A stretch of 64,000 nucleotides of DNA from Roseomonas mucosa (GTDB lineage: Bacteria > Pseudomonadota > Alphaproteobacteria > Acetobacterales > Acetobacteraceae). The stretch is from positions 1 to 64,000 of the forward strand of contig CAMDWG010000004.1 in the NCBI GenBank assembly GCA_945878375.1, in the 5' to 3' direction. A model generated the notes under the pieces. The model did no database searches, was not told the DNA's origin, and saw only the letters and a program-made list of their open reading frames with translations. Position 1 is the stretch's first letter, and each line of letters opens with the position of its first letter. Shown here in pieces: positions 27,600 through 36,971 of the stretch. The translations under genes were made by a program, and so were the position numbers.

Positions 27600-29210
27600 T
27601 CAGCGGGCCGCCGCGGGGCGCACGTCCTGCGCCCGCGTCAGCTCATCGACGCGCGCGGCGTGCTGCAGCGTGCGCCGCATCGCCCAGATGTTGGTCTGGA
27701 TGTGCAGCGGGATCACCGCGACATCTTCCGCCGCCATGCGCTGGACGTCGATCAGCATCCGCTCCCGCTTGCCCTCATCGAGTTCGGAGAGGGAAGCGAG
27801 CAGCAGCTCATCCAGCGCGGCGTTGGAATAGCGGCCGCGGTTGGACGCGCCCCAGCCGCGCTGCGGGTTCTGCGTGCCGATGATGTTCCGCATCGGGTGG
27901 CTGGCATCGGGGTTGGAGCCCCAGCCGATCAGATGCGCCGAATACTCGGCGCGGCCCGCGCGGCCGACGAAGGTGGCCCAGGTCTGCGCCTCGACCGAGG
28001 TGCGGACCCCGATGCGCGTCCACATCTGGCCGACCGCCTGGGCGATGCGGCTGTCGTTGATGTAGCGGTCATTCGGGCTGTTCAGCTGGATGCGGAAGCC
28101 GTTCGGGTAGCCGGCCTCGGCCAGCAGGCGCCGCGCGCCTTCGGGGTCGTGGCGGATCGCCGGCAGGTCGGCGACATGGCTGAAGGTGCCGGGCGGCAGG
28201 AACTGGTTCGCCGGCGTCGCCGCGCCATCCATGATGCGGCTGGTGATCGCCGCGCGGTCGATCGCCATCGACAGCGCGCGCCGCACGCGCACATCCTTCA
28301 GCGGGTTGCGGCCCAGCGGGCGGCCGTCATTGTCGGTGATGTGCGGGCTGTTCGCATCGGCGGCGCGCAGATGGTCGAGCGCGAGGAAGATCAGCCGCAG
28401 ACCGACCGTCTCCGACAGGTGCAGCCGCTGGTCGCCGCGCAGCCGCGCGATGTCGGTGGTCGGCACCTGGTCGATGAAGTCGATATCGCCCGCGAGCAAG
28501 CCCGCCGTGCGCGCCGCATCATTCGTGATCATGCGGTAGCTGACGCGCTGGAAGGGGGATGCGCCTTCGAAATACTCGGCATTGCGCTCGAACTCGATGC
28601 GGTCGCCGGAACGGTGCTGCACCACGCGGAAGGGCCCGGTGCCGATCGCGAGCGCCCCGGAATTGAAGCCCTCCGTCGTCGCATTGGCATGCGTCTCCGC
28701 ATCGATGATCCGCACATTGGTCATGTCGAGCGGCATCAGCGGATAGGGCTGCGCGGTGTGGAAGCGAATGGTCAGCGGATCGACGATCTCGATGCGCGTG
28801 ATCGGGCGCGAATAGGCCGCGAAGGAAGACGGCGCGTTCGGCACATTCGGCAGGCGCCGCAGCGTTGCCGCCACATCCTCCGCCGTGAAGGCGCTGCCGT
28901 TGTGGAAGCGCACATTGGGACGCAGCTTGAATTCCCAGGTCGTGGGCCCGATGGCACGCCATTCGGTCGCGAGGCCGGGGATGTTGCGCGCCTGCGCATC
29001 CGTCTCCACCAGCTTCGAGAAGATCATGTCGGCGACGGCGTTGTTCGGCGACAGCTGATGGAAATGCGGATCGAGCGAGGTGACCGGCGATCCGACCGCC
29101 ATCGTCAGCGTCGTGGGCTGCTGTGCCACCGCGGTCGTGGTGCCGAATGCCAGCGCCGAGAGGGCGGCGCCAAGGGTCAGCGCCCCGGCGGCCCGGATGC
29201 TCTTGGTCAT
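27600..29210 (-). CDS. dppA: Periplasmic substrate-binding protein (SBP_bac_5, DppA type)
   Basis: A 536-residue family-5 solute-binding protein. A signal peptide (GALTLGAALSALAFGTTTAVA) precedes the mature domain, which has the conserved SLDPHFHQLSPN, FKLRPNVRFHNGSAFTAEDV and GTGPFRVVQ blocks. It delivers peptides or similar ligands to DppBC-DF; the real substrate (di/oligopeptide, nickel, opine, glutathione) cannot be fixed from sequence alone. First gene of the operon, followed by dppBCDF and the C39-like gene. Confidence 0.93.
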   Translation of the reverse strand: MTKSIRAAGALTLGAALSALAFGTTTAVAQQPTTLTMAVGSPVTSLDPHFHQLSPNNAVADMIFSKLVETDAQARNIPGLATEWRAIGPTTWEFKLRPNVRFHNGSAFTAEDVAATLRRLPNVPNAPSSFAAYSRPITRIEIVDPLTIRFHTAQPYPLMPLDMTNVRIIDAETHANATTEGFNSGALAIGTGPFRVVQHRSGDRIEFERNAEYFEGASPFQRVSYRMITNDAARTAGLLAGDIDFIDQVPTTDIARLRGDQRLHLSETVGLRLIFLALDHLRAADANSPHITDNDGRPLGRNPLKDVRVRRALSMAIDRAAITSRIMDGAATPANQFLPPGTFSHVADLPAIRHDPEGARRLLAEAGYPNGFRIQLNSPNDRYINDSRIAQAVGQMWTRIGVRTSVEAQTWATFVGRAGRAEYSAHLIGWGSNPDASHPMRNIIGTQNPQRGWGASNRGRYSNAALDELLLASLSELDEGKRERMLIDVQRMAAEDVAVIPLHIQTNIWAMRRTLQHAARVDELTRAQDVRPAAAR

Positions 29211-29319
29211 GTTTGTCTCCCTTGGAATGAAAAATCTCCCGGGGCGGAGGCTAACAGCAGATCATCCCCGCGCCTAGCTTCGCGCCCCGGCCTCGCGCAC
29301 AGCGCCGAGGCGACGCCCC

Positions 29320-29784
29320 CTATTCCTCGGTGGCCGGCGCCACGGGCAGGATCGCGGTTTCCTTGGGGCTGGCCAGGGCCAGGATGGTCTCGGTGCGCTC
29401 GACGCCGGGCAGCGCGCGCACTTCCTCGGACACGAAGCCTTCCAACGCCGCGACATCCGGCAGGCGCAGCTTCAGCAGATAGCACCAGGGGCCGGTGACG
29501 GTGTGGCATTCCAGCACCGCTTCCTGCTTCCGCACCGCCTTCAGGAAGGCCGCGTCGTCACGCCCCGGCCGCATCGCGACGAAGACGAAGGCCAGCAGGG
29601 GGCAACCGGCAGCGACGGGATCGAGCTCGATCCGCCAGCCGCGGATCACGCCGCGTTCCTCCAGCCGCTTCACACGCTCGGCGGTGGCAGAGACGGACAG
29701 GCCAGCCGCCTTGGACAGCTCGGCCAAGCCCGATGCGCTGTCCAATTGCAGGGCGAGGATCAGGTTGCGGTCGATTTCATCCAT
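29320..29784 (-). CDS. Lrp/AsnC-family transcriptional regulator
   Basis: A 154-residue regulator with an N-terminal helix-turn-helix (MDEIDRNLILALQ; SVSATAERVKRLEERGVI) and a C-terminal RAM ligand-binding domain (AVLECHTVTGPWCYLLKL). Family members sense amino acids. It sits between the dpp operon and the amino-acid decarboxylase, all on one strand, so control of either is plausible. Confidence 0.93.
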   Translation of the reverse strand: MDEIDRNLILALQLDSASGLAELSKAAGLSVSATAERVKRLEERGVIRGWRIELDPVAAGCPLLAFVFVAMRPGRDDAAFLKAVRKQEAVLECHTVTGPWCYLLKLRLPDVAALEGFVSEEVRALPGVERTETILALASPKETAILPVAPATEE

Positions 29785-29837
29785 GATGACAGAACCATAG
29801 CGCCGGAAATTCGACGGTGCAAAGGGATAATCGCCGG

Positions 29838-29874
29838 AAAAAGCGGCGGTCCAGGATCATGCCTGGACCGCCGC
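29838..29874 (-). terminator. Strong intrinsic terminator of the decarboxylase gene
   Basis: A perfect 13-bp stem (29843-29855 with 29862-29874), 6-base loop and, on the minus strand, a T5 run (29838-29842) directly after. It starts 8 bases past the decarboxylase stop. This is the clearest Rho-independent terminator in the window. Confidence 0.9.
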
Positions 29875-29882
29875 GCGACCCA

Positions 29883-31013
29883 TCAGATGTAGTGTTCGGC
29901 CAGCGGGCGGAACCCGTTGAAGGCTTGGCTGGCATAGGTCGTCACATAGGCGCCCGTCGCCAGCAGCTGCACCCGGTCGCCGCTGTCGAGCGAGAGCGGC
30001 AGGCGATAGTTGGACTTCTCATAGAGCGTGTCCGTGCTGTCGCAGGTCGGGCCGGCGATGGTCACGGGCCCTTCCGCCTCGCCGTCATGCGGGGTGCGGA
30101 AGGCGTAGCGGATCGACTCACCCTCGGTCTCGGCCAGACCGCCGAAGCGGCCGATATCGAGATAGACCCAGCGCACCGGGTCGTCCTCGCCCTTGCGGGA
30201 CACCAGCACGACCTCGGCCTCCACCACGCCGGCGTCGCCGACCATGAAGCGGCCGGGCTCGATGACGATCTCGGGCAGGGCGTTGCCGAAATGCTGGGCC
30301 ATCGCACCCATGATCGCCGCGCCGAAATCATCGATGCCCGGCACCTCGGCGCGGTAGCGCACCGGGTAGCCACCTCCGAGATTGACCATGCGCAGCGTCA
30401 CGCCCGCATCGCGGAGGTCGGAGAAGATCATCGCCGCCTGGCCGATCGCCGCCTGATACGCATCCGTGCGGGTCTGCTGCGAGCCGACATGGAAGGAAAT
30501 ACCATAGGGGTCGAGACCCCATTCGGCCGCCTTCCGCATCAGATCGACCGCCATCTTCGCCTCGCAGCCGAATTTGCGGCTGAGCGGCCATTCGGCGCCC
30601 TTGTTCTCGACCAGGATGCGGCAATAGACCCGCGCGCCCGGCGCGCTGCGCGCCAGCTTCTTCAACTCCGGCTCGCTATCGAAGGCGAACATGGTCACGC
30701 CGGCGGCGAAGGCGGCCTTGATGGCGCTTTCCTTCTTCACCGTATTGCCGAAGGAGATGCGGTCCGGTGCGGCGCCAGCGGCGAGGCACGCCTCGATCTC
30801 TTCCCAGGACGCGGCGTCGAAGGAGGAGCCGAGGCCGGCCAGGCGGTCCAGGATCGGGGCGGCGGGGTTCGCCTTCACGGCGTAGTAGATGCGCGCCGCC
30901 GGCAGCGCGGCCAGCAGCTTGTGATAATTCGCTTCCACCGTGTCGACATCGAGCACGAGGCACGGCGTGGCCGGCGCATGCATGCGCAGAAAGGCAGCGA
31001 TCTTCGGGTTCAT
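29883..31013 (-). CDS. Ornithine/lysine-type PLP decarboxylase (fold type III)
   Basis: A 376-residue alanine-racemase-fold decarboxylase. The PLP Lys is in IYYAVKANPAAP, the phosphate-binding Gly run is NLGGGYPVRY with IEPGRF, and the active-site Cys is in GPTCDSTDTLY, which together place it with eukaryotic-type ornithine decarboxylases. It makes putrescine (or cadaverine) from ornithine (or lysine). I chose the ATG at 31013, with GAGGGGAG upstream; a longer ATG at 31052 would start inside leader hairpins. It follows a long structured leader and ends at a strong terminator. Confidence 0.93.
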   Translation of the reverse strand: MNPKIAAFLRMHAPATPCLVLDVDTVEANYHKLLAALPAARIYYAVKANPAAPILDRLAGLGSSFDAASWEEIEACLAAGAAPDRISFGNTVKKESAIKAAFAAGVTMFAFDSEPELKKLARSAPGARVYCRILVENKGAEWPLSRKFGCEAKMAVDLMRKAAEWGLDPYGISFHVGSQQTRTDAYQAAIGQAAMIFSDLRDAGVTLRMVNLGGGYPVRYRAEVPGIDDFGAAIMGAMAQHFGNALPEIVIEPGRFMVGDAGVVEAEVVLVSRKGEDDPVRWVYLDIGRFGGLAETEGESIRYAFRTPHDGEAEGPVTIAGPTCDSTDTLYEKSNYRLPLSLDSGDRVQLLATGAYVTTYASQAFNGFRPLAEHYI

Positions 31014-31019
31014 CGCCCC

Positions 31020-31260
31020 CACTCCCCTCAAAAGGCGGAGACCGCCCTTCAAGCGGCGGCCCCAGTGTTAACGAAACGGTCCAACGAACCAGCGGTAAGT
31101 CGCCCACGGCTTGCGCCGCGGGTGCCGGAACGCTTGACGTCGTTGCGTAAACCTTGCGCCGCGGTGATCCGGTGTGCGGCGCCCCCTTGCTGGGGCGCCC
31201 CGAATTCCGTGGGCCTGGGGCCAGAGGCACGTGCGTACTGCGTCTGAGGGGCGAAATAGA
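31020..31260 (-). promoter_or_regulatory. Structured leader of the decarboxylase gene, speF-type element candidate
   Basis: The ~420 bases between thiG and the decarboxylase lack a gene but are rich in structure on the minus strand. There is an 8-bp stem with a loop of 6 at 31178-31199, an 8-bp stem capped by a GCAA tetraloop at 31103-31122, and a terminator-like hairpin with a T4 tail at 31030-31049, just before the Shine-Dalgarno at 31023-31030. Alphaproteobacterial decarboxylases of this class are known to carry the speF RNA motif in a leader of about 400 nt. I infer a match from context and structure and could not align it. Confidence 0.5.
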
Positions 31261-31435
31261 CCCGGCTCCCCAGGGGGGCAAGCGAAAATTTCGGGTCAGG
31301 CCGTTTTTTTTCCTTGCCCCCACCAAAACCGCAGGAAAGGCGCCCGGAGCCTCGTGTCGGGTCCGGGATGGCTCCTGCGATCCCCGCCCCCTCCAAGCGA
31401 ATCGACCGGTTGCGACCCGGCCGCCCCGCCTTGTG
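31261..31435. other. Spacer between thiG and the decarboxylase leader
   Basis: No gene. It contains a T8 run on the plus strand (31304-31312) and an AAAATTT tract near 31284-31291, which could be part of the decarboxylase promoter on the minus strand. Confidence 0.35.
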
Positions 31436-32239
31436 TCAGCCGCGGGCGATCACGCCCGCCATCGGGCTCGACGCATCGGCGCGGTAGTCGCGCCCCATCC
31501 GCCCCGCAAGGTAGGCGGCCCGCCCGGCGATCACGGCGTGCCGCATCGCCACCGCCATCCGTTCGGGGTCCTGGGCATGGGCGATGGCGGAATTGAGCAG
31601 CACCGCATCGCAGCCCAACTCCATCGCGAGCGCGGCATCCGACGCCGTGCCGATCCCGGCATCGACCAGCACCGGCACCTTCGCCTGCGCCTTGATCGAG
31701 CGGATCATGTAGGGGTTCACCACCCCCATCCCGGACCCGATCGGCGCGCCGAGCGGCATGATGGCGACGCAGCCCATCTCCTCCAGCCGCTTCGCCGCCA
31801 CCGGGTCGTCGGCGCAATAGACCATGACCTCGAACCCGTCCTGGATCAGCGCCGCGGCGGCTTCGAAGGTCGCGGCCATGTCGGGATAGAGGAAGGGCGG
31901 CGGGCCGAGCACCTCCAGCTTCACCAGGTTCCACCCGCCGGCTTCCCGCGCCAGGCGCAGCGTGCGGACCGCGTCCTGCGCCGTGTGGCAGCCGGCGGTA
32001 TTGGGCAGGTAGGTGTAGCGGCTGGGGGGGACGTAATCCTGCAGCATCGGCGCCTTCGGGTCCGACAGGTTCACCCGCCGCACCGCGACGGTCACCATCT
32101 CCGCCCCCGATGCCGCGATGGCGCGCGCCGTCTCCTCCAGGTCCTTGTAGCGCCCGGTGCCGACGACAAGGCGGGACGCGAAGCGGCGCCCCGCGACGGT
32201 CCAGCTATCGTCCGGCAGGGGAAGGCCGTGCTCAGGCAT
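31436..32239 (-). CDS. thiG: Thiazole synthase ThiG
   Basis: A 267-residue TIM-barrel enzyme that builds the thiazole phosphate of thiamine from DXP, dehydroglycine and ThiS thiocarboxylate. Visible family blocks are [14 protein letters not shown], the Schiff-base Lys in NLVKLEVLG, and [13 protein letters not shown] and [18 protein letters not shown]. It starts 2 bases after thiS, and thiE is 26 kb away in the window. No TPP riboswitch was found upstream of thiS. Confidence 0.96.
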   Translation of the reverse strand: MPEHGLPLPDDSWTVAGRRFASRLVVGTGRYKDLEETARAIAASGAEMVTVAVRRVNLSDPKAPMLQDYVPPSRYTYLPNTAGCHTAQDAVRTLRLAREAGGWNLVKLEVLGPPPFLYPDMAATFEAAAALIQDGFEVMVYCADDPVAAKRLEEMGCVAIMPLGAPIGSGMGVVNPYMIRSIKAQAKVPVLVDAGIGTASDAALAMELGCDAVLLNSAIAHAQDPERMAVAMRHAVIAGRAAYLAGRMGRDYRADASSPMAGVIARG

Positions 32240-32241
32240 TG

Positions 32242-32460
32242 TCAGCCTCCTCCGATGAAATGGACCACTTCCAGTTGGTCGCCGGCCGCCAGCCGCGTGG
32301 TGGCCCAGGCGGAGCGCGGCACGATCTCAAGGTTCCGCTCCACCGCCACCTTGGGCGCGGCCAGGCCCAACAGGCCGAGCATATCCGCGACCGACGCGCC
32401 TTCGGGCAGGTCGTGCGGTTCGCCGTTCAGCGCGATGCGGATCGTGGTCGCCGTGGTCAT
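32242..32460 (-). CDS. thiS: Sulfur carrier protein ThiS
   Basis: A 72-residue beta-grasp protein ([22 protein letters not shown]) ending in Gly-Gly-Gly (VHFIGGG), the C-terminus that is adenylated and thiocarboxylated; mature ThiS normally ends Gly-Gly. The ATG at 32460 is chosen because the frame upstream is not conserved. It is divergent from aroQ. Confidence 0.93.
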   Translation of the reverse strand: MTTATTIRIALNGEPHDLPEGASVADMLGLLGLAAPKVAVERNLEIVPRSAWATTRLAAGDQLEVVHFIGGG

Positions 32461-32597
32461 GCGCGGAAGATGGCGAGCGCCCTGGCGCCCGGCAAGCGGA
32501 GGCGGCACCGTGCAGCCCCGCGCGGAAGGCGCGGCTTGCCCCCCCTCACATCACCGTGGTAGGCCCCGCGCCCTGCCCGCGAAGGCTCGAAACCGCC

Positions 32598-33053
32598 TTG
32601 ACTCCGCCCCTGATCCTTGTCCTGAACGGCCCCAACCTCAACCTGCTCGGCACCCGCCAGCCTGAGGTCTATGGCCGCGCGACCCTCGACGATGTGGAAG
32701 CGCTCTGCGCCGAGACCGCCGAGTCGCTCGGGCTTGCCATCGATTTCCGCCAGACCAATGCGGAAGCGGAGCTGATCACCTGGGTGCAGGAAAGCCGCCT
32801 GACGGCCGCGGGGATCATCATCAACCCGGCCGGCTACAGCCACACCTCCATCGCGCTGATGGATTCGCTGAAAGCTGTGGACCTGCCGGTCGTCGAGGTG
32901 CACATCTCGAATATCCACCGCCGGGAGGAATTCCGGCATTTCAGCTATGTCTCGAAGGCCGCGACCGGCGTGATCGCCGGGCTTGGCATCCAGGGCTACG
33001 CGCTGGCGCTCCGCGCCATGGCGGAGCTGCTGGCCGAGGAAGGAGAGCATTGA
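32598..33053 (+). CDS. aroQ: Type II 3-dehydroquinate dehydratase
   Basis: A 151-residue type II dehydroquinase of the shikimate pathway. It has [15 protein letters not shown] with the catalytic Tyr in EVYG, the RQTNAEAEL stretch, [12 protein letters not shown] and [16 protein letters not shown] infer a TTG start at 32598, because similarity begins right after it; there is no ATG at the right place. Its stop overlaps the accB start (TGATG), giving the conserved aroQ-accB-accC unit. Confidence 0.94.
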   Translation: MTPPLILVLNGPNLNLLGTRQPEVYGRATLDDVEALCAETAESLGLAIDFRQTNAEAELITWVQESRLTAAGIIINPAGYSHTSIALMDSLKAVDLPVVEVHISNIHRREEFRHFSYVSKAATGVIAGLGIQGYALALRAMAELLAEEGEH

Positions 33054-33511
33054 TGGCGGGCGTGAGCTTCGACCCCGCGGCGATCCGCGAACTCGCGGAA
33101 ATCCTGCGTGAGACCGACCTGACCGAGATCGAGCTGGTCGAATCCGATTCGCGGATCCGCGTCGCCCGGCAGGTCACCGTGCAGGCGGTGGCGACCGTCG
33201 CGGCGCCGCAGGCCGCGGCGCCGGTGGCCGCCGCCCCCCTGCCCTCCGCCATCGCGCCGGAAGCGGAAGGCCCGCATCCGGGCACCGTCACCTCGCCGAT
33301 GGTGGGCGTCGCCTATCTGGCGCCAGAGCCGGGGGCTGCACCCTTCATCACCCTCGGCGCCCGCGTCGCGCAGGGCCAGACCCTGCTGCTGATCGAGGCA
33401 ATGAAGACCTTCAACCAGATCCGCGCCCCCAAGGCCGGCACGGTCACGCGCATCCTGGTCGAGGCCGGCTCCCCCGTCGAATACGGCGAGCCCCTCCTGG
33501 TCATCGAGTGA
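33053..33511 (+). CDS. accB: Biotin carboxyl carrier protein of acetyl-CoA carboxylase
   Basis: A 152-residue BCCP. An N-terminal helical part, an Ala/Pro-rich linker (about residues 45-75) and a C-terminal biotinyl domain are visible; the biotin Lys is in [10 protein letters not shown], and the thumb-loop region precedes it. The ATG at 33053 overlaps the aroQ stop. It carries biotin between AccC and the carboxyltransferase in fatty-acid synthesis. Confidence 0.96.
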   Translation: MAGVSFDPAAIRELAEILRETDLTEIELVESDSRIRVARQVTVQAVATVAAPQAAAPVAAAPLPSAIAPEAEGPHPGTVTSPMVGVAYLAPEPGAAPFITLGARVAQGQTLLLIEAMKTFNQIRAPKAGTVTRILVEAGSPVEYGEPLLVIE

Positions 33512-33512
33512 C

Positions 33513-34865
33513 ATGCCGTTCCGCAAGGTCCTGATCGCGAACCGCGGCGAGATCGCGCTCCGCGTGCATCGCGCCTGCAAGGAAATGGGCATCCAGACGG
33601 TCGCGGTGCATTCCACCGCCGACAGCACGGCGATGCATGTGCGGCTTGCGGATGAAAGCGTCTGCATCGGCCCCCCCGCCGCGCGCGACAGCTACCTCAA
33701 CATGGCCGCGATCATCTCGGCGGCCGCGATCACGGGCGCGGAGGCGATACACCCCGGCTACGGCTTCCTGTCCGAGAATGCGTCCTTCGCCGAGATGGTG
33801 GAGGCCCACGGCCTCGCCTTCATCGGGCCGACCGCCGAGCATATCCGCATGATGGGCGACAAGATCGCGGCGAAGGATGCGATGCGCCGGCTGGGCGTGC
33901 CGCTGGTCCCCGGCTCCCTCGGCGCGCTCGAAAGCCTGGATGAGGCCCGCGCGGTGGCGGAGGAGATCAAGTACCCCGTCCTGATCAAGGCCGCCGCCGG
34001 CGGTGGCGGTCGGGGCATGAAGGTGGCGCGCTCCGCCGAGGAGCTGGAGGAAGCCTGGCGCGTCGCGCGCACGGAATCCAAGGCCGCCTTCGGCGACGAC
34101 AGCGTCTACATGGAAAAGTATCTCGACCGCCCGCGGCATATCGAGCTGCAGGTGCTGGCCGACACCCATGGCAATGTCGTGCATTTCGGCGAACGCGACT
34201 GTTCGCTGCAGCGCCGCCACCAAAAGCTGGTCGAGGAGGCCGGCAGCCCCGTGCTGACGGCCGCCGAACGCGACGAATTGGGCGCGAATGTCACGCGCGG
34301 GCTCCGCCAGCTGGGCTACCGCAATGCCGGCACCCTGGAATTCCTGTGGCAGGACGGCCAGTTCGCCTTCATCGAGATGAACACCCGCCTGCAGGTGGAG
34401 CATCCGGTGACGGAGATGGTCTGCGGCGTGGACCTGGTGAAGGAACAGATCCGCATCGCCGCCGGCCAGCCGCTCGGCTACGGGCAGGAGGCGGTACGCT
34501 TCTCCGGCCATGCGATCGAATGCCGCATCACCGCCGAGGACCCCGAGACCTTCGCGCCGAGCCCCGGCCGGGTGGACATGTACCATGCGCCGGGGGGCTT
34601 GGGCGTGCGCGTCGATAGCGCGCTCTATTCCGGCTATGTGGTGCCGCCGCATTACGACAGCCTGGTGGCGAAGCTGGTCGTCCACGGCCAGACCCGCGCC
34701 GAGGCGATCGCCCGGCTGCAGCGCGCGCTGAAGGAAATGGTCGTCAGCGGCATCCGCACCACGCTGCCCCTGCACCAGCGCATCGTGGCCGATCCGGAAT
34801 TCCAGGCCGGCGACTACACGATCCATTGGCTGGAACGCTTCGTGGCGCGCGAGACCGGCGCCTGA
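33513..34865 (+). CDS. accC: Biotin carboxylase subunit of acetyl-CoA carboxylase
   Basis: A 450-residue ATP-grasp enzyme that carboxylates biotin on BCCP. It starts [18 protein letters not shown] and has [10 protein letters not shown], the Gly-rich ATP loop [24 protein letters not shown] and the catalytic [14 protein letters not shown]. Length is normal. It follows accB by one base. Confidence 0.97.
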   Translation: MPFRKVLIANRGEIALRVHRACKEMGIQTVAVHSTADSTAMHVRLADESVCIGPPAARDSYLNMAAIISAAAITGAEAIHPGYGFLSENASFAEMVEAHGLAFIGPTAEHIRMMGDKIAAKDAMRRLGVPLVPGSLGALESLDEARAVAEEIKYPVLIKAAAGGGGRGMKVARSAEELEEAWRVARTESKAAFGDDSVYMEKYLDRPRHIELQVLADTHGNVVHFGERDCSLQRRHQKLVEEAGSPVLTAAERDELGANVTRGLRQLGYRNAGTLEFLWQDGQFAFIEMNTRLQVEHPVTEMVCGVDLVKEQIRIAAGQPLGYGQEAVRFSGHAIECRITAEDPETFAPSPGRVDMYHAPGGLGVRVDSALYSGYVVPPHYDSLVAKLVVHGQTRAEAIARLQRALKEMVVSGIRTTLPLHQRIVADPEFQAGDYTIHWLERFVARETGA

Positions 34866-34967
34866 CTTGGCACCTGACCGGCGGCCTCGCGGCAGCCTGA
34901 ACGCCACGACGCTCGCAACCGCCGCGCCGCGCGGATAGGCTGCCGCGCGTGATGCCAACCGGACGAC

Positions 34968-35150
34968 GCGCCCTGTCGCGGCCCGAAGGGCCGAGCGGCC
35001 GAATGGCCGCCGCGGCCAGTGCGTCACGCTGTAGGCGTGCCTTCGGCACGACGAAGCCAAGCCGCGCGGATGCGCGGCGCGTCACGCCAGAGGCGTGCCT
35101 CCGGCCCGACGCGTTTGAGGGGGACGAAGGTGAAACCTTCGTCCGCTCAA
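34968..35150 (+). repeat. Dispersed intergenic element, copy C, with a start-proximal stem-loop (before aat)
   Basis: The accC-aat spacer shares 28 identical bases with the ruvA leader (34990-35017 here) and the CGAAGCCAAG...GCGCGG block with the other copies. The element ends GTTTGAGGGGG. A stem-loop follows or overlaps it: 35123-35131 pairs with 35135-35143 (9 bp, GAA loop), extended by TTGAG at 35115-35119 with CTCAA at 35146-35150. The aat start lies 4 bases beyond. Confidence 0.7.
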
Positions 35151-35154
35151 CAAC

Positions 35155-35835
35155 TTGAGCCGTCGTCGCTTCGAGATCACGCCGGACCTGCTGCTCCGCG
35201 CCTATCGCGCGGGGCTGTTCCCGATGGCCGAAAGCCGGGATGCCGAACGGCTATACTGGCTGGACCCGGAGCAGCGCGGGGTCATCCCGCTGGATGGCTT
35301 CCACCTGCCGAAGCGGCTGCTGCGGACCACGCTGTCGGACCGCTTCGCCGTCACCTCCAACCGCGCCTTCGCCACCGTCATCGCCGCCTGCGCCGAACCA
35401 GCGGAGGGGCGGGAGGAGACCTGGATCAACCCCGACATCGAACGCCTCTTCGGCGCGCTGCACGAGGCCGGCCACGCCCATTCGATCGAGGTATGGGAGG
35501 GCGCGCCGGGGGATGGCCGGCTGGCCGGCGGGCTGTACGGCGTTTCGCTCGGCGGCGCCTTCTTCGGGGAGAGCATGTTCAGCCGGGCCCGCGATGCCTC
35601 GAAGGTCGCGCTGGTGCATCTGGTGGCGCGGCTCAGGCTGTTCGGCTTCCGGCTGCTGGACGCGCAGTTCCAGACCACGCATCTGGCCCAATTCGGTTGC
35701 CACGAGGTGCCGCGCGCCCGCTACAAGCGCCTGCTGGCCGGGGCGGTGGACCTGCCGGTGCCCTGGGATGACCGGCCCGACCCGGCGGCGCTGGACGCCG
35801 CGATCCGCGCGCTGCGCCCCCCGCAGGAAGGCTGA
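35155..35835 (+). CDS. aat: Leucyl/phenylalanyl-tRNA--protein transferase
   Basis: A 226-residue Aat enzyme, which adds Leu or Phe to N-terminal Lys/Arg and so marks proteins for ClpS-ClpAP; clpS and clpA are also in this window. Family blocks are [68 protein letters not shown] and [13 protein letters not shown]. The start codon seems to be TTG 35155, with no clear ribosome-binding site and a hairpin 4 bases upstream. It converges with DUF2155. Confidence 0.95.
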   Translation: MSRRRFEITPDLLLRAYRAGLFPMAESRDAERLYWLDPEQRGVIPLDGFHLPKRLLRTTLSDRFAVTSNRAFATVIAACAEPAEGREETWINPDIERLFGALHEAGHAHSIEVWEGAPGDGRLAGGLYGVSLGGAFFGESMFSRARDASKVALVHLVARLRLFGFRLLDAQFQTTHLAQFGCHEVPRARYKRLLAGAVDLPVPWDDRPDPAALDAAIRALRPPQEG

Positions 35836-35847
35836 AGCAGCGCCGCG

Positions 35848-36216
35848 CTACCGCGCGCGGCACTCGATCAGGCGGATGTCGTAGACCGGGTGTTCCAGCA
35901 TGTTCACGCCGGGCGCATTGGCGAACATCCAGCCGCGGAACACCGCCGCGCCATTGGCGGGCGGGCGGCTATCGGCAATCTCCAGCCAGGCGGCGGCATC
36001 GGGCACCTCGTCCGCCGGGCGGGCCTGGCAGGCGCGGATCGTCACGGTCAGGGTGCCGAAGCGCCCGGGCTGGTTCACCGGCACGCGCAAGGTGCTGACC
36101 CGCGCCGTCACCTTGTCGAGCGCCTGGAGTTCCGCGACGCGCTGCGGTTCCCATCGCTCCGCGCCGGCTGTGGCGGGCAGCAGCAGCACAAGGGCCGCGA
36201 GGATCGGGCGGCGCAT
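35848..36216 (-). CDS. DUF2155 secreted protein
   Basis: A 122-residue protein with a signal peptide (PILAALVLLLPATAGA). The mature part has the DUF2155 pattern ALDKVTARVSTLRVPV, FGTLTVTIRACQARP and FRGWMFANAPGVNMLEHPVYDI. Function is unknown; the two Cys (RACQ, IECR) may form a disulfide. The ATG overlaps the stop of the preceding small gene (TGATG). Co-occurrence with NDUFA12-type and aat genes is an established alphaproteobacterial gene order. Confidence 0.9.
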   Translation of the reverse strand: MRRPILAALVLLLPATAGAERWEPQRVAELQALDKVTARVSTLRVPVNQPGRFGTLTVTIRACQARPADEVPDAAAWLEIADSRPPANGAAVFRGWMFANAPGVNMLEHPVYDIRLIECRAR

Positions 36217-36437
36217 CACGCGGGGCGCCTCGGGCTGGGCAGCGCGGCGACCAGATCGGCCAGGATCCGGCGCATCGCGGCCTCATCCACGCCCATCAGC
36301 ACGGCATCCTCAAAGGCGTCGCGCAGCACCTGCGCGGCCTCGCGGTGGTTGTCCGCCAGCACCTTCAGCTTCTCCCGGCAGGCCACCGGCGCGCCATCGG
36401 CGCCGGGCCATGCGAGGGGGGGTTCCAAGCCGCTCAT
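36216..36437 (-). CDS. Small conserved-looking protein of unknown function
   Basis: A 73-residue soluble, helical protein (PVACREKLKVLADNHREAA; FEDAVLMGVDEAAMRRILADL). It overlaps both mlaD (ATGA) and DUF2155 (TGATG), so it is translated as part of the operon. I do not know a named family. The tight overlaps and protein-like composition support it as real. Confidence 0.75.
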   Translation of the reverse strand: MSGLEPPLAWPGADGAPVACREKLKVLADNHREAAQVLRDAFEDAVLMGVDEAAMRRILADLVAALPSPRRPA

Positions 36438-36940
36438 CGCGGGGTCGTCGCGCCGCCTTCGCCCTCGGGGCGGGGTGCATTCCCCTGCCCCTCCGTCATG
36501 GAGAAGATGAAGCGCCCGAGCAGGCTTTCCAGGCTCACCGCCGATTGCGTGATGGTGATCTCGCCCCCGTTGCCCAGGATGCGATCCGCCCCGCCCGGCA
36601 CGATGGAGACGAAGCGGCCGCCCAGCAGCCCCTCGCTCGCGATCTCGGCGGAACTGTCGGCGGGGATCTGCAGCGCGCCGTCGATGCGGAAGGTCAGCAC
36701 CGCGAGGAAGGTGGCCGGGTCGATCCGCTGGTCGATGACGCTGCCGACCTTCACCCCCGCGATCCGCACATCGGCACCGGGCGCGAGCCCGTCGATGCGG
36801 TCGAATTTCGCCGTCAGCATCACCGCCGGCCCGGCGAAGCCGCTGCGGCCGGAATTGGTCAGGGCGAAGACGAGGAAGGCGGTGGTGACGAGCAACACCG
36901 CTGCGCCGGCCGCGACCTCCGCGAAGGAACGCCCCTTCAT
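36434..36940 (-). CDS. mlaD: MlaD/MCE-domain lipid-transport protein
   Basis: A 168-residue protein: short basic start, one membrane helix (VAAGAAVLLVTTAFLVFALT) and an MCE domain (LTAKFDRIDGLAPGADVRIAG, split here as FDRIDGLAPGADVRIAGVKV; then LLGGRFVSIVPGG). It is the periplasmic substrate-binding subunit of Mla-type phospholipid transporters. No mlaE/mlaF are adjacent, as is common when this gene is in the NDUFA12/DUF2155 cluster. ATG at 36940. Confidence 0.93.
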   Translation of the reverse strand: MKGRSFAEVAAGAAVLLVTTAFLVFALTNSGRSGFAGPAVMLTAKFDRIDGLAPGADVRIAGVKVGSVIDQRIDPATFLAVLTFRIDGALQIPADSSAEIASEGLLGGRFVSIVPGGADRILGNGGEITITQSAVSLESLLGRFIFSMTEGQGNAPRPEGEGGATTPR

Positions 36941-36971
36941 GTGGCCCCCAGACTGTCGCGCGCCGGGCTGG

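Noticed and set aside
32461-32597. TPP riboswitch ahead of thiS
   Set aside because: The conserved CUGAGA and ACCUGA blocks are missing on the minus strand in this stretch.
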